From: Aphrophora alni
Taxonomy: Eukaryota > Arthropoda > Insecta > Hemiptera > Aphrophoridae
Length of the DNA: 64,000 nt
Assembly: GCA_963513935.1 (NCBI GenBank)
Contig: OY740772.1
Location: forward strand, 101,575,340-101,639,339
Direction: 5' to 3'
Part shown: piece after piece, positions 22,501-34,346 of the stretch
Position numbering within the stretch: position 1 is the stretch's first letter
Layout: the number at the start of each line of letters is the position of its first letter
Notes under the pieces: generated by a model
Databases searched by the model: none
Seen by the model: the letters and a program-made list of their open reading frames with translations, nothing else
Told to the model about the DNA's origin: nothing
Program-made: the position numbers and the translations under genes

Positions 22501-24191
22501 TGAATCTAACGTTGCACCGAACCCCATATTTATAGAAACTGAAGGGGACGTGGCTTATTATTTTACACTGCCAAGGCGATAGTACGCGCCACGTGTCAAT
22601 TTCACTATTTAAGATTTAACATATAGCTAATACAAGATAATCGAACTAACCCTACATTTAACATTATAGGCTACATTACATTTTACATTAATATAGAATT
22701 TTGTATAGGTCCCCTAGTTCATATAAATATTAAGCCTTTCCAAGACTTATTTAACACGCAGTATATTTACTTCATTTTTATTTTGCTCAATATAATTAAT
22801 CTTATATTATAGGTTTACCTAGACCAAGACAGGTAGTTCTGATTGCGGACATATTGAATGTGAAGGAGCTGCTACAGATTGCATTTCCTGAATTGTTGAG
22901 GTCGGGCAGCTAGCCCTGGGAATTGGAAGTGGCACCGTTTAAATAGATATTGTACTCTGGATGCGATGGTGAGTAGAAATGTTCAGTGAGGCTTGACTAC
23001 GGGGAAGTATCATCCGCCACATTAGAGAATAGGCTAGAATAGGAATTCCTAACTGGGTACACATAAATAAAAAACAATAGTACGCTACAACTTAAATAAT
23101 CTTCAGTTTTACATTGTCATTTTAATTGTAATAGTTGTATTTTTCACATCCCACAATCAAACCATTTAAAAAAATATCAAATGAAAATGTATCTTCCTCT
23201 CATTTTCCACAGAAGTTTTAAAGTAACCTTTTGAGTGGCTTATTGTTGTTGTTTGAATTGTGGTTGATTTATTGTAGCTTCATAGCTGTGGTATTATTTT
23301 GTTTTCATATATTGGTTTATGTTATTTGTTTTAACTTGTGCTCCCATTTGAGTTCATGGGAAAACTTTATCTTTAAAGGGCAAAAGTCAATGTACGTTTC
23401 AATAAAAATGTATCCCTTTACCAAAATGTTACAATGTTAATTAAAAAAGTTAAATTTAGATCATATACATAATATGTATTGCGATTACCAATATAATTTA
23501 CCCTACTTATATAGGGTTATTCAAGCAGACACTTTCCTGATGTATATTACTGGGGGAGGGGGGGAATAATTGTGTTTGTGTAAATATTTGCAGAAAATGC
23601 TTAGTTTCCCGCCTATACGCCAATTTTTAATACAAACACATTACTACTTTTGAAATATATAATTAGTATTAAGTTAGGATTAGGTACATGCATTATTTAT
23701 GGTACGGTGTAAAAGTGTACCAAAAACAAACACTTAATTTTGGAATTTTTTAAATGGTAATAACTTTAAAACATTTAATTTCAAATAACATGAAGACTGT
23801 CAAATTTACACAGAATAAATATTTTGCTTTTTTAATGCCTTGTTTTTCTCTACGTCAAAGGATAATTAATTGAGATATCAAGAGAAACTAAACATTAATT
23901 TATTTTATATTTTATCTCATGTAACTTTTTTTAAATATTCTATGCTAAAAAAAAACTATTTTAAGCCATCGCTATGTAAAAATATTTATTTTGGTACACA
24001 GGCAAAACGGAACATAAGACAAGCATGTACCCATTGAGAACCCATTATCTTATTTAATTCCAAGGTATCACCATTTTTTGTTGCAAAACAAAAAGGATAA
24101 AAGGAAACTAATCGTTTTTGGACTTATGTTGTTTTAAAAACTTCTTTTGATAAAATTAGTTTATATATATATAGTTTCTTATAATTAGTTT

Positions 24192-24192
<1 letters not shown>
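22501..24192. other. Intergenic DNA
   Basis: 22840-23060 is less AT-rich but all frames are broken. No gene or RNA recognised. Open frame 23231-23440 is hydrophobic from T-rich sequence and is not credible. Confidence 0.45.

Positions 24193-24235
<43 letters not shown>
24193..24235. repeat. (AT)n microsatellite
   Basis: About 21 AT units, preceded by two copies of AGTTTCTTATA. Confidence 0.9.
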
Positions 24236-24242
<7 letters not shown>

Positions 24243-24246
24243 ATAA

Positions 24247-24308
24247 TATATTAAATTATTATAGACTATGCTTATATATATAAGCATAGTCTATAATAAT
24301 TTAATATA
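24247..24308. repeat. Perfect 62-bp palindrome
   Basis: Position i pairs with 48555-i without mismatch from 24247 to 24308 (31-bp arms), centred on CTTATAT/ATATAAG. It contains the non-repetitive block TAGACTATGC and its complement, so it is not simple AT repeat. It abuts an (AT)n tract. Confidence 0.9.
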
Positions 24309-25003
24309 ATTTTACAATTTTTATAACTTATAAAAAATATAAGAGCTAGTTAAAATGATTACGACTATTTTTATCTAATTGTATCGTGTTTTTCGTAGAA
24401 CATTTAGCATTGCTTAAAATAAATATAATTTGTCACTTTGAAATAACTAGTTTATTTGAAGCATTGATTATTCTCCAACACTGCAGGATGTTGCTTAACA
24501 TCCATTGTCCTGGAAATCTTTAATGAGAATCAAGACTAAAGACTGAATATTGGTGTTGTCGGCAGTTAAAACTTTACCCTCTAATACGAGACATTCTCAT
24601 TCCTCTTCTACAAGGGTAAAGCAGGCTCATCTTGTTTTACGTTTGAGATTGGTTGTATCTCGCTGTCTACACAAAAGCAGAGAGGTGATATTCACATGAG
24701 TGGATATTGTTAATAGGATATGTATAAAAGTTGCTGTACTCTTGTCTCCGTTTTTCTCTAGACATTAGACATTGTGTGTCTTAGCCCCTAAGACGTTTGT
24801 TGTGGTCTTAATAGGCAGTTCTGATCATAAGCCGTAGATTTAAGTTAGTGAAAGGTTATTGTTGAAAATAAACAAAAATCAACCCGTTTCGACTTGTACT
24901 CGTGAAAAATCTAAATTCAAATCCAAAAATCGTAGACGGTTAGAAGAAGCATCGTAAGAGTAATCTAATAATACCCTTCAAACACCTCTAGGAAAGTACA
25001 GCA
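24309..25003. other. Intergenic DNA with a TATA-like box
   Basis: TATAAAAG at 24723-24730 is followed about 30 nt later by a pyrimidine-rich stretch (TCTCCGTTTTTCTCTAG), as in a simple RNA polymerase II promoter. No other promoter element is clear, and the downstream frame is short. Confidence 0.3.
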
Positions 25004-25159
25004 ATGATGAGAACGAAAGAATGCTTGAGTGTCGATGACGGCACTACTACACCTGCTGCGGCGGCGACAATGCAAGTAGATAATGAAGTCGTTTCAACGT
25101 CAACGCCACAATGTATGGACATCGATTTTGTGCGATCAACGACCTTCAATGAAAAATAG
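25004..25159 (+). CDS. Hypothetical 51-residue open frame
   Basis: ATG ATG at 25004 opens a 51-codon frame ending in TAG at 25157. The product is rich in Thr, Ser, Asp and Val, with an Ala4 run and an acidic centre. No family recognised, no signal peptide or membrane segment. Base composition is more even than the neighbourhood, and a TATA-like box lies 280 bp upstream, which is the only support. The opposite strand is also open here (24988-25197), so this may be chance. Confidence 0.2.
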   Translation: MMRTKECLSVDDGTTTPAAAATMQVDNEVVSTSTPQCMDIDFVRSTTFNEK

Positions 25160-25315
25160 GCGGTAGCTAGTTGGCGTTTTACAAATACTTTTGTCATTAT
25201 TCATTATAATCACTGTGTATCGTTCGTCTTTGGTCAAATATTGTACATGTATTCATGATGTACATATTCACTCCCCTCTCTTTCTCCTTCTATTTTTTAA
25301 AATACTACTGCTCAT

Positions 25316-25370
25316 GTATCACTGAGGATGGCGACTTTGTCGTTGGAACGCGTTTTACTTAGTAAAAGTA
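25316..25370 (+). repeat. CTGARGA-hairpin-GAAAC motif copy
   Basis: ATCACTGAGGATG, hairpin GCGAC-TTT-GTCGT, TGGAACGCG, then hairpin TTTTACT-T-AGTAAAA followed by GTA. GCTC upstream and GAGC downstream could close a distal stem I. Flanks align with the minus-strand copies at 9224 and 22443. Confidence 0.5.
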
Positions 25371-26379
25371 ATTTTTTGAGAGCTTAATTTCGAGTTTTAT
25401 TCTATCTTCAGAGGGATATATACGAGCGTAGGTAGTTAAAGTTAGCAGACATCGATGAATATTGATATTTAAATACCATTTTAAATAATCTAACCCAATT
25501 TACTGTAAAAATATTTTAGGAGTGACATTATTTGTAATGTGAGCCTATTTTAATTTTTCCCGCACAAAAATTAGAGTAGAAAATCAAACATTGTAAGGTT
25601 TTCGTAATGGTTTATAAACACATGACATTTTTTAAGTAAACTTGTAAGTCATTAGAAAACAAATGCAAGTAACAAATATTTAACATCATTTGGAAAAGAT
25701 TATTGATATATTTAAAATTATAAATGTTTTTCTACTATATTTTGGTCTATTTTGTTTTTATTAAAAGTTTAAATACTATAACTTGCATTTTTTCACATTT
25801 ACATTATTGAAATCGATTTTCTATGGAAATTTAACCATAAATTTTATTCTGTTATACGCTATTTAGCAAAGTTATAGACAAACCATAAGTTTGTTTACGT
25901 CTGCATTTATGTATTTTACAACAGTTTTCTTGGAAATTACTGGGAAATAGAGTTCTGAAAAAATGTTTTGAATTTTTTAGACAAAGAAAAATATGTAAAA
26001 CCAACAAAATTTTGCTTATTTATGGTGTTGTTTCATTTCACTCTTGAAACAAAAATCCGTGCAATATATTTCGTTAGCTGTAACGCAATAAAGTCGTTAC
26101 ATGTTTATATGACTGCTTTTCTTCATTTTATATCTTAAATTTGTTTCGAAGTATCAACGTGCAATTTTCAGTCGAACCATATAATGTTTTAGAATTCATA
26201 AAATACATAAATGTAATTAACAAAATTTGTGTACATATTATTGATTGTTAATTTATCCCCCCCCCATAAACACATATGTCACTATGTCCTGAATTGTTGT
26301 TTTGTTATATTTTGTGTATTGATTTTTTAAAAGTATTTTTTCTTTATTTTTGATATTTAATTATTGTTTTTTGACATCA
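25371..26379. other. AT-rich intergenic DNA, nothing recognised
   Basis: No coding, repeat or structured element was recognised. Confidence 0.5.
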
Positions 26380-26386
26380 GTTATAG

Positions 26387-26811
26387 CAATGACTACATAA
26401 ATACTATAAGACACGACATAGGATAGGGAAATAGTCTACGCTTTACGGGTGCTGTTCGTCACAAGTTTGACACACACCTATCAGAATGCGCTAGCAGCAG
26501 GTGCTTGACTGTACGCATCCCACTTGGTTGAGACTGTACAACTGTTGACACAGCATAGTCAGTGTTGTCAGTTCGTGCGCTGAGATAAGCGATTCTCGAC
26601 CTTCCCTCGCATCTCTGGTCCCATATGTGGCATCAGTGCGCAACTGAAACATTGTTTGACCGTAGAGCCACCTAGCGCCAGTCACATCAACTTCAGATTC
26701 TCTAGCAAAGAGCGACAGCTCCACACCCTAGCGGGTATTGGTCAACTCAAGAATAAGCGTAGAATATTTAACATGGCCATGTCGTGTCTTATAGTATTTA
26801 TGTAGTCATTG
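26387..26811. mobile_element. Non-autonomous TIR DNA transposon, 425 bp, hAT-like
   Basis: The first 33 bp (starting CAATGACTACATAAATAC) are repeated exactly, inverted, at the right end, and weaker similarity continues to about 57 bp (CTACGCTT). GTTATAG flanks both ends (26380-26386 and 26812-26818). The CAATG terminus fits the hAT-type YARNG ends, although hAT normally gives an 8-bp duplication. The interior is much GC-richer than the flanks and holds no transposase. A 77-codon minus-strand frame inside it is not recognised. Confidence 0.85.
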
Positions 26812-26818
26812 GTTATAG

Positions 26819-28622
26819 TAATTTTTTCTCTGATTACCTTAAAATTTCCTATTTAGATTTGAATGTTGTATGTAGCAGTAACGTTTTTTTTACAAATCAC
26901 GTGCTTGTGATTTGTTACATTTATTGATTGATATTTCTCCTAAAACTTTTATTTTTGTTACTAAACATAGCTTTTTAGTTATAGATAGTGCATAAACTCT
27001 GCACTAACTAACCTAACTATAAAAACAAAGTTTACAAATACAATGGTTGCATTTGAATATAAAATATTTATTACAACTAGATTATAAACTTTAATTAGTA
27101 CAACCGTAGTGGTTATAAACAATTGCAGTTAAGTTGCACAATTGTATTTATTTATCGAGAATAAAGCTAGAAATCTATTTATGCCAGAATTGTGTTAATG
27201 AAAAATTGTTAAAATATAGTTTTAGCTTTCATTATTTGAATTGCTATTCATGTTTCTCGCGCTACATTGCCCGGGAAACAATAAAATATGTGTACATGAA
27301 TACTAATACCCAATCGGTAATTCAACGACCACACAATGTTAATTCCGTTAGATTATTTAAATAGAACAAATGTCCATTGATATCAGAATTAATGTACGTA
27401 GATAGTAAAATAAAAAATGTAAAACGTACTTTTTACAAAATGTGTTAACTATTTATGATTGAACGATATTAAGTGGTGTTATGAATTCTCGTAATAAACA
27501 GCCAGAATAGAAAATATATGGTAACATCTAAAAATAAAAAAGATTTCTAATTTAAAAAAATTTAAATATTGAAGACTGATGTTTTAATAAGATTGAAAAC
27601 TTTGATGGGTAAATTTCACAGAATGGAGGAATGTAAATGTAAATGTAAATTAGACAAATTCCTGAAAGTAGGTGTAACTATCCATCAAAAATATTTTATT
27701 ATTAGTCAAGGGAAATATTTAAAATTTTATGTTTTCCAGGTGTCAAAAAAGTAACTGAATAGAGACCCATCTCTTTGATTGAGACTGCCAAACAATATAA
27801 TTCAATTAAATAATCTTCTATCTAAAGCTTTCACCCTACTTTCCCTTCATCAATTATTAAATTTTTAATGAACATCGATGTAGAGTAGTAACCTTTAATT
27901 GGGATTTAATTAATTTATATTGTCTCTCCTGGTATCATTTTAATTAATATATTCTTAGAATTTTATATAGACATTTTATTTTTAGCCTAATTTTCTTTCT
28001 GTTTGTCATTTATTAAAGCTTTAACTCAAGAACAGATAGGTTTATATCTCCTAGTTATTTAAAATTACTTACTAATATTTTGCGTGAAAAAATAAAAGTA
28101 GTTCAGCTTCTTTTGTTGTATTTCAATAATAATTAATTGCTAATTTTTGTTTCTTTGAGATGTACAAAAAAACATTTTCTAAATGTAGTAAAGTCTCTTT
28201 ATTTGTAAACCAGAAAACACATAGTTATATATAAAAATGATACTAACTCCTATACTTTTATCGACTAACTTCAATACACAATTCAATATGTTCCTATACT
28301 GTGAAAACGAAATTAAGTTGTTATTATATCTTTTAAATAATTTACGTAGATTCAGAAACTCCTGCACACGTTAAAACTTTGAAACAGTGTTACGTTAAAG
28401 TTTATTTCATAGTATTAAATGTACCTTTACACATGGAAGTGTGTATATAATCACATAAACACTATCTATGAAGTATATATTTGTAAATGTTGTAATTGCT
28501 GATATCCTGCAGTTTTGTTGTAATTAATCTGATTCATGAAATTTAATTATTTCATATTTTACCTCAAAATTGTTCAATTCGTGCAATATCTTATATAACT
28601 AAGGCTTTGCAAATTTTGTATT
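26819..28622. other. AT-rich intergenic DNA
   Basis: A 9-bp hairpin ACAAATCAC/GTGATTTGT lies at 26892-26915. No gene recognised. Confidence 0.45.
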
Positions 28623-28771
28623 AAAATAAATGTTAAATGTTAAAGTACACCTTTTTATTTTTGATCCGTAATGTGACCTCTTTCAAATTTGGTACGCATC
28701 AGTCAAATTTGAATAAAAAAAGGTTCATGACGGATCAAAGATAAAATGGCATTGAACTGTAACATTTATTC
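28623..28771. repeat. Hairpin MITE-like inverted repeat, about 150 bp
   Basis: Left arm 28624-28691 and right arm 28703-28771 are imperfect inverted copies sharing AATAAATGTTA, TTTGATCCGT and TTCAAATTTG, with an 11-bp centre. No target duplication could be fixed. Confidence 0.7.
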
Positions 28772-30911
28772 TATGCGATAGTAATGTGGATACTTCAAGG
28801 TTAAAATTATTTCATTATTGTATTATATTGTCCCTAAACTCTTTAACATTGTGTATTGTAATTTCACTAGATTTGGAGGCGTGGCCAAATTGATTACCTG
28901 CTATTATATTCTGAGGTTTTGGCCTTGCCAGTTATAGTCCAGTGCCAAGAAAATGTAATAATTGAAAATGATGACTTAGAATTGAAACATCGTCTTGTAC
29001 TAAGATTTTATTGGGGAAAATTGTGTTTTAATTGATTTTGTGATTGAATTTTTAAAAGTTTCACACATTTCTACTGAATAAAACTATTATCTCAGAAATA
29101 AGAATAACAATGTAAAAGCTCTAAAATATATATATATATATACTCTTAGTTTATTATTATTAACAAAACGGTTTGGCACTAACATCAAGTGATGTTTATA
29201 AGTCAGTACATCGAGGTCCCGTCATTGTAGTTCCAGTTTACACAAAACGTTGCTGAAATTTCTCTAACTTTTCAACGAATAATTTACCTTTATTGAAACT
29301 TCAATGTTAATGACCCAGACCACTATGGAAAATTGTAAGTAAAACACATATATAAATAACGTTTCGAGAATAATTATTGCTAAACACCAAAAATATACCT
29401 CGATGTGAGTTACTGGTTTATACCACAACCGAAGACAGCTTAGACTCTTTTAAAAATATTAAACTATTTTTATAAAAACTGCATCAATGGGACATTTTCA
29501 CTTTTTGATTGACAAATAAGTGAAATTTTTGAAGACGGTTAGTTTTGCTGGTTTTGGGTATTTTTAGTGGGAAAGTTTGTACAATGTATTTGGACGATTT
29601 ATATTAATTATTGTTAAGGACAAACATTGCCTTAATTTAACAAATATTATACAATTAAGATTTTATAGTAAACATTAAACTAATTTTAAAACACGATTTA
29701 TACAACGCATGTAGTTTTGTGCACTCTAGGAATATTCAGTGACAGTTTTGAGCTTTAATAAATATAACTAATTCTATATTTAATATTTAAAATATGAATA
29801 GGCTAATTACTGAGATAAGACGTAGACAATGGTGAACCCATGGCCCAGTGGAAGTTCACTTAAAGCAGCCTCCTTACATCTCTAATCTTTCGAGGGCTTT
29901 CTTGAAACATGTACAAATTCCATCTACTGTGCAAGTGTCTTTGTTGATCTATTACGTTGGCCACTTATCATATTAATTCTCTCCTACTAAATATTCATCC
30001 TTTTTTCTCCTGTTTTCAGCCTATCTCAAAATATTTAAAGCGATATTTGTTAATGAGGGGGTGGTACCGGGCGATAGGGTAGCGTACGTAACTCTTACAT
30101 AATTCTGCCTTACTCGATCAAGTTTATACTCGCCGAGTGTTTCATCCTTCTGCTAGGTGCTCTTGAAGAAAACATGGAGATAGAAATGAAAAATCAATCT
30201 TGTGGTGTTGTAACGTAACTCAATGTGCTGATAAAATAGAGCAGCATCACTGTGACGACTGTGAATGGTTTCAGAAAATGGAAATATGAGCATACCTCTC
30301 CCGCCAGTAGGACAAACTAGCCTTATATATGTCCTACTGAGAATGATGGGACCTGTCTATTCTCCCAAGAGGTGGAGAAGAACCCACATCAAGTTTGAGT
30401 TGAACAGAGTGCAGTAATGAACAAAATATTCAGAAGTTTGGGAAGGTACCAGATTGATATACAGGAGACCTCTTCTTTATTTGTTTAAAGAGATGGGGCT
30501 AGAAAGGTATTTCCCGGCTCTTGAAGAAAGGGAAAGTATTAGAATAGGTCTCTAGATGTCGCAGTATATGTCTCCCAATACATCAATACTATAACTATAC
30601 TAAGTCGCACTACTTTTTGTATTTATCTACTAAAAAATGTGTAGTTTTGAAAAAGTAACCCTAAACTGGTTTAGGTTGTATATTTATAATAAATAATTTT
30701 TGTGATTGGCAACAATAAAATTATATTTTATTGTTATTATTGAATTTCTAAAACATTTTGACTGAAGTTTATTTATTGTCAAGAAATCACGTGAGAAAGA
30801 AAGTATTAGAATAAATCGATCATTTTTGAAAGGAGTTTTATGACATCATTATGATCTTGTTCTTCGGGGTTCGACCGCGTCAATATTGTCTGCACGTTGA
30901 GTACAGCCGAC
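28772..30911. other. Intergenic DNA
   Basis: Short (AT)n at about 29125-29142. 30040-30560 is less AT-rich but all frames are interrupted. A TTACTCGATCA patch near 30110 resembles the left arm of the element at 35166. Nothing else supported. Confidence 0.4.
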
Positions 30912-30972
30912 GTTTCGGGCACTTTACAGATGTCCATTCTCAAGGCTTAACAAATGTCAAGAGAGAAGAGAG

Positions 30973-31026
<54 letters not shown>
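30912..31026. repeat. GAAACG-hairpin motif (minus) followed by (GA)n
   Basis: GTTTCGGGCAC...CATTCTCAAG (30912-30944) is a minus-strand relative of the CTGAAGA-hairpin-GAAAC motif. A (GA)n microsatellite of about 65 bp starts at 30957. Confidence 0.6.
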
Positions 31027-31028
<2 letters not shown>

Positions 31029-31440
31029 GTATGACGTTTTATTAAACTTAAAGTCATATTTCTCCTAAAAAAATGTTCTGTTCATTAAACTGTATACGTG
31101 ATTCGACTTTGAAATATGAGCATATGTAGTAAACATTTGCACAGTGATAGGGGTGGTTTTGTTTTACGACTAGTATTGTCATCAATCCTGCAAAGGATAT
31201 TGACACCCTCCCGTATAGTTAAACCAGAATGAAATTTAACGTCAAATAATGAAAAACATGTTACAATACATAATTATGTGTTTAATCCGTGTTTATACAT
31301 TTCAAATTATTATAATTTTGGATAAAATTTTTAATATTAATTATAATTTGAATCTTTAACTTTGGTGAAATTAAACAATTTTAAAGTTAATAAAACTTAT
31401 TTTTATTTAATGTAATCCAAGTCACGGATTTTAATCTAAA

Positions 31441-31693
31441 TTATTAATACTAAAACTTACTCCTTCTGTTGACTTATTTTGTAACATTTGTTACGCGTTT
31501 CAGAACGTATTTTCCATCTTCAGACTCGCTCCTGAGAGGTCGTTAAAACAATAAAACAAAACAAAGTATACATTACATACAATAAACAAATAAAACTCTC
31601 AAATGTGCGACAGGTGTACACCAACGGTTTAAGAAACGCGTAACATATGTTACAAAATAAGTCACAAGACGGAGTAAGTGTTAGTATTAAATA
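31441..31693. repeat. Inverted-repeat element, about 250 bp
   Basis: Arms of about 61 bp (31441-31501 and 31633-31693) are inverted copies with roughly seven differences by eye. Shared blocks include TTATTTTGTAACAT and GTTACGCGTTTC. Both arms end inward at GTTTC; on the left the CTGAAGATGG-GAAAC motif continues (31497-31523). A head-to-head pair of repeat ends or a non-autonomous TIR element. Confidence 0.7.
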
Positions 31694-31781
31694 ACTTTGA
31701 TTATACAATTTTGTTTTAAACAATATTTTCAATAATTTAAAAATGAGTCAAGTGGTTACCTTTAACACTATTTTACAATAT

Positions 31782-31787
<6 letters not shown>

Positions 31788-31837
<50 letters not shown>
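31788..31837. repeat. (AT)n microsatellite
   Basis: About 25 AT units. Confidence 0.9.
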
Positions 31838-31841
<4 letters not shown>

Positions 31842-33384
31842 CTTCCGTTAATCTTAAAATGTCTAATAATTTCACTTCAAATCCGTAAAACAATTATTTC
31901 TTTATATAATATTGATTTAGGCGAAAGAAGATAATTCCCTAATCTAAGGAAAATAAAACTAAGTGTATGAGAGTGATAACATAATTACTACTATATTGTA
32001 AAAAAAGAAAACGATTTGTGTTTTTTTTTTTTTTTTTACTTTGTTCAAACAATCATTAATAATAATTTGCGATGTCACTTACAGTTTTCTTTGTATTCAT
32101 CTGAAAAACTTTATGATTGCGTTCAATTGCTAATTTAACACAAACGTTTATAATACACAATTATATTCAAAAACAATATAAAAGTAAGTATGAAAAGTTT
32201 TAATCAATTTTCAATTTAAAACTTACTAAAACAAAGTATACAATATTTCATAGTTTGTGTACTTTAATGATATAAAATAAATATTCTCTCTACTTTTTCT
32301 TCATATTATAGTTTATAACTGTATTACTCTTCACATCCTACAGAACTCTATATGTTCTTGTTGAAACCTCTCAGTCTTTATCGCTTTATATATAAAGTAA
32401 GAAATGAACATAAAATAAAGACAACTAGCTCTCGATAATTTAATAGCTCCAGGGTATTAAGAGATTGATGAAGCGAGATCATATAGTAAAGGGATATAAC
32501 ACAAAACTACATGTAAAAAGGTGTAGCTAAAGTTAGACACCTCGAGATTGCCATGCCTGTACATGGATAGAACCAATATGTAAATTGTAGAGTGATTCTG
32601 TTTTAAATCGAATCATTGAATGAAATAGTTATTAAATAATTCAGCGACTATTATACACCAAATCTGATAATGTTTAATTTAATATAAATTGGTAACAATA
32701 ACATAAATAAATGTCTCAACGTCTACATTTTATAGATTTATGTCTTAAATATTCTCTTTTTACCTAAAGGAATTTTAGGCATTATGTAGAAATGTTACTT
32801 TTTTGTAATCATCGTTAACTGTTCGAAATACCTAATGTAAGAGTGTATACAAATCTGAATTTACAAAAAGTGCTATATTTTTAACGAAAACTAAGTGAAC
32901 GAAAAAACACAAAAAGTCAAAACTTGTAAACACGTTGACCATGTTTTATTTTATGATTTTTCTTATAATATTTCCTTGTATAAAAACACGTGACTGTACC
33001 ATTGTCAGTTTTGGGGATGCGAGATAAGTTAACTACAGATTCAAGTTTGAGGATAAATGACCCACTTGACAAATTACACACTCCGTTTAAAGTTTAACCA
33101 TTTCACAAATATATCTCTGCAATTTGACAAAAACTTCTAAGAGGAACATCAGAGTAACGTATTGCAATCAAAACTTTCAGTATAAAACAGAAGATAAGAA
33201 TATTTCAAATATCTTCAACTGTATTTTCCATCATTTATTACTAAAATATATATAGACATACATTGAAAATCATATATTATATAATTTTTTAAAATTTGAA
33301 AGTTTACCTTTGTAAAATTCAAAATTTTGAAATACTAAAATTAAAACAATATTTATAAAAAACAAGTATTAGTTTATTACTGCT
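31838..33384. other. AT-rich intergenic DNA, nothing recognised
   Basis: No gene, RNA or repeat recognised apart from homopolymer runs. Confidence 0.5.
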
Positions 33385-33392
33385 TTGTAAAT

Positions 33393-34338
33393 GGTGTCCT
33401 CCTGATTGCGAACAGTCCTGATTGCGAACAGTCCAGACTGCGAACATGTTTGGGTTTACGAGGGGGAGGGGTCGTCTGGGGGTGGGGAGGATTCCTGATT
33501 GCGAACACATTTTGAGAGGTCGGGGTTTTCAACCCATTCGTAGAATACCAGGCCGGTATTATATATTAACAGAATGATTTGGCCAGAATCACAATTCTGG
33601 TAATATACATACGGTGTCCGGTCAATTGCGGACACGGACAATTGCGGACACATCATTAAAGCGGGCAATTGCGGACAACAGGGACTACTGCTACCTGACA
33701 AGGGTTTTACAGGTAAAACAGGTACAAACAGAATTCCCGTTCAAAGCACCGTTTTGACTATCAATTGATTGTAAGAACGAAACACATGGTTTCTAAAGAG
33801 TATAATGTAATAGAGATTTGTAATGATATTACATTTGTTAAACGTTGTTATTCCCGCGCGAAGGAGCTGGTAAGCGCGAAACGAGCCGTGACGTCACCAC
33901 TTTAGGAGTTTAAATTCCAGTTATGAGGAAATTAGATGAGTTTTGGAAGATAGAAGAATTATAGGAAATCGACCGAGTTTTTGGCAACATAGACAGGTTT
34001 TGCAAGTCAAAGATATGTATACTTTTGTATATTTATGTATATAGAAGTGTACTTTTTGTATATTTTCGAGTTTAAATTCCATAAAATGAAATTTTGGACT
34101 ATAGAAAAATCATAGTATTTCCAGTATTGAAATATTTGCAGAGACCTTTCAAACCCTTGTCAGGTAGCAGTAATCCCTAGTGTCCACAATTGACTCGACC
34201 ATTTTTACAGATTCCAAATATGTGTTCGCAGTCTGGACGACTCATGTTCAGGTAGTCCTCGGCATTTTTGAGGTGTTCGCAGTCTGGACGATTTTACCCT
34301 TGTTCGCAATCTGGACTGTTCGCAATTAAGACTCAACC
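33393..34338. mobile_element. Foldback-like non-autonomous DNA element, 946 bp
   Basis: Flanked by an 8-bp duplication TTGTAAAT (33385-33392 and 34339-34346). The ends are inverted (GGT...ATTGCGAACAG on each side). Inside, the 10-bp unit ATTGCG(A/G)ACA or close variants occurs seven times forward on the left (33405, 33421, 33437, 33498, 33625, 33641, 33668) and five times inverted on the right (34181, 34223, 34274, 34301, 34317). The inner limits of the arms share ACTGCTACCTGACAAGGGTTT (33685 region) with its inverted copy near 34150. Inverted arms built from short repeats are the hallmark of foldback elements (Drosophila FB, Galileo). No transposase is encoded. An 8-bp duplication would fit P, hAT or Merlin families. 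Confidence 0.85.
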
Positions 34339-34346
34339 TTGTAAAT

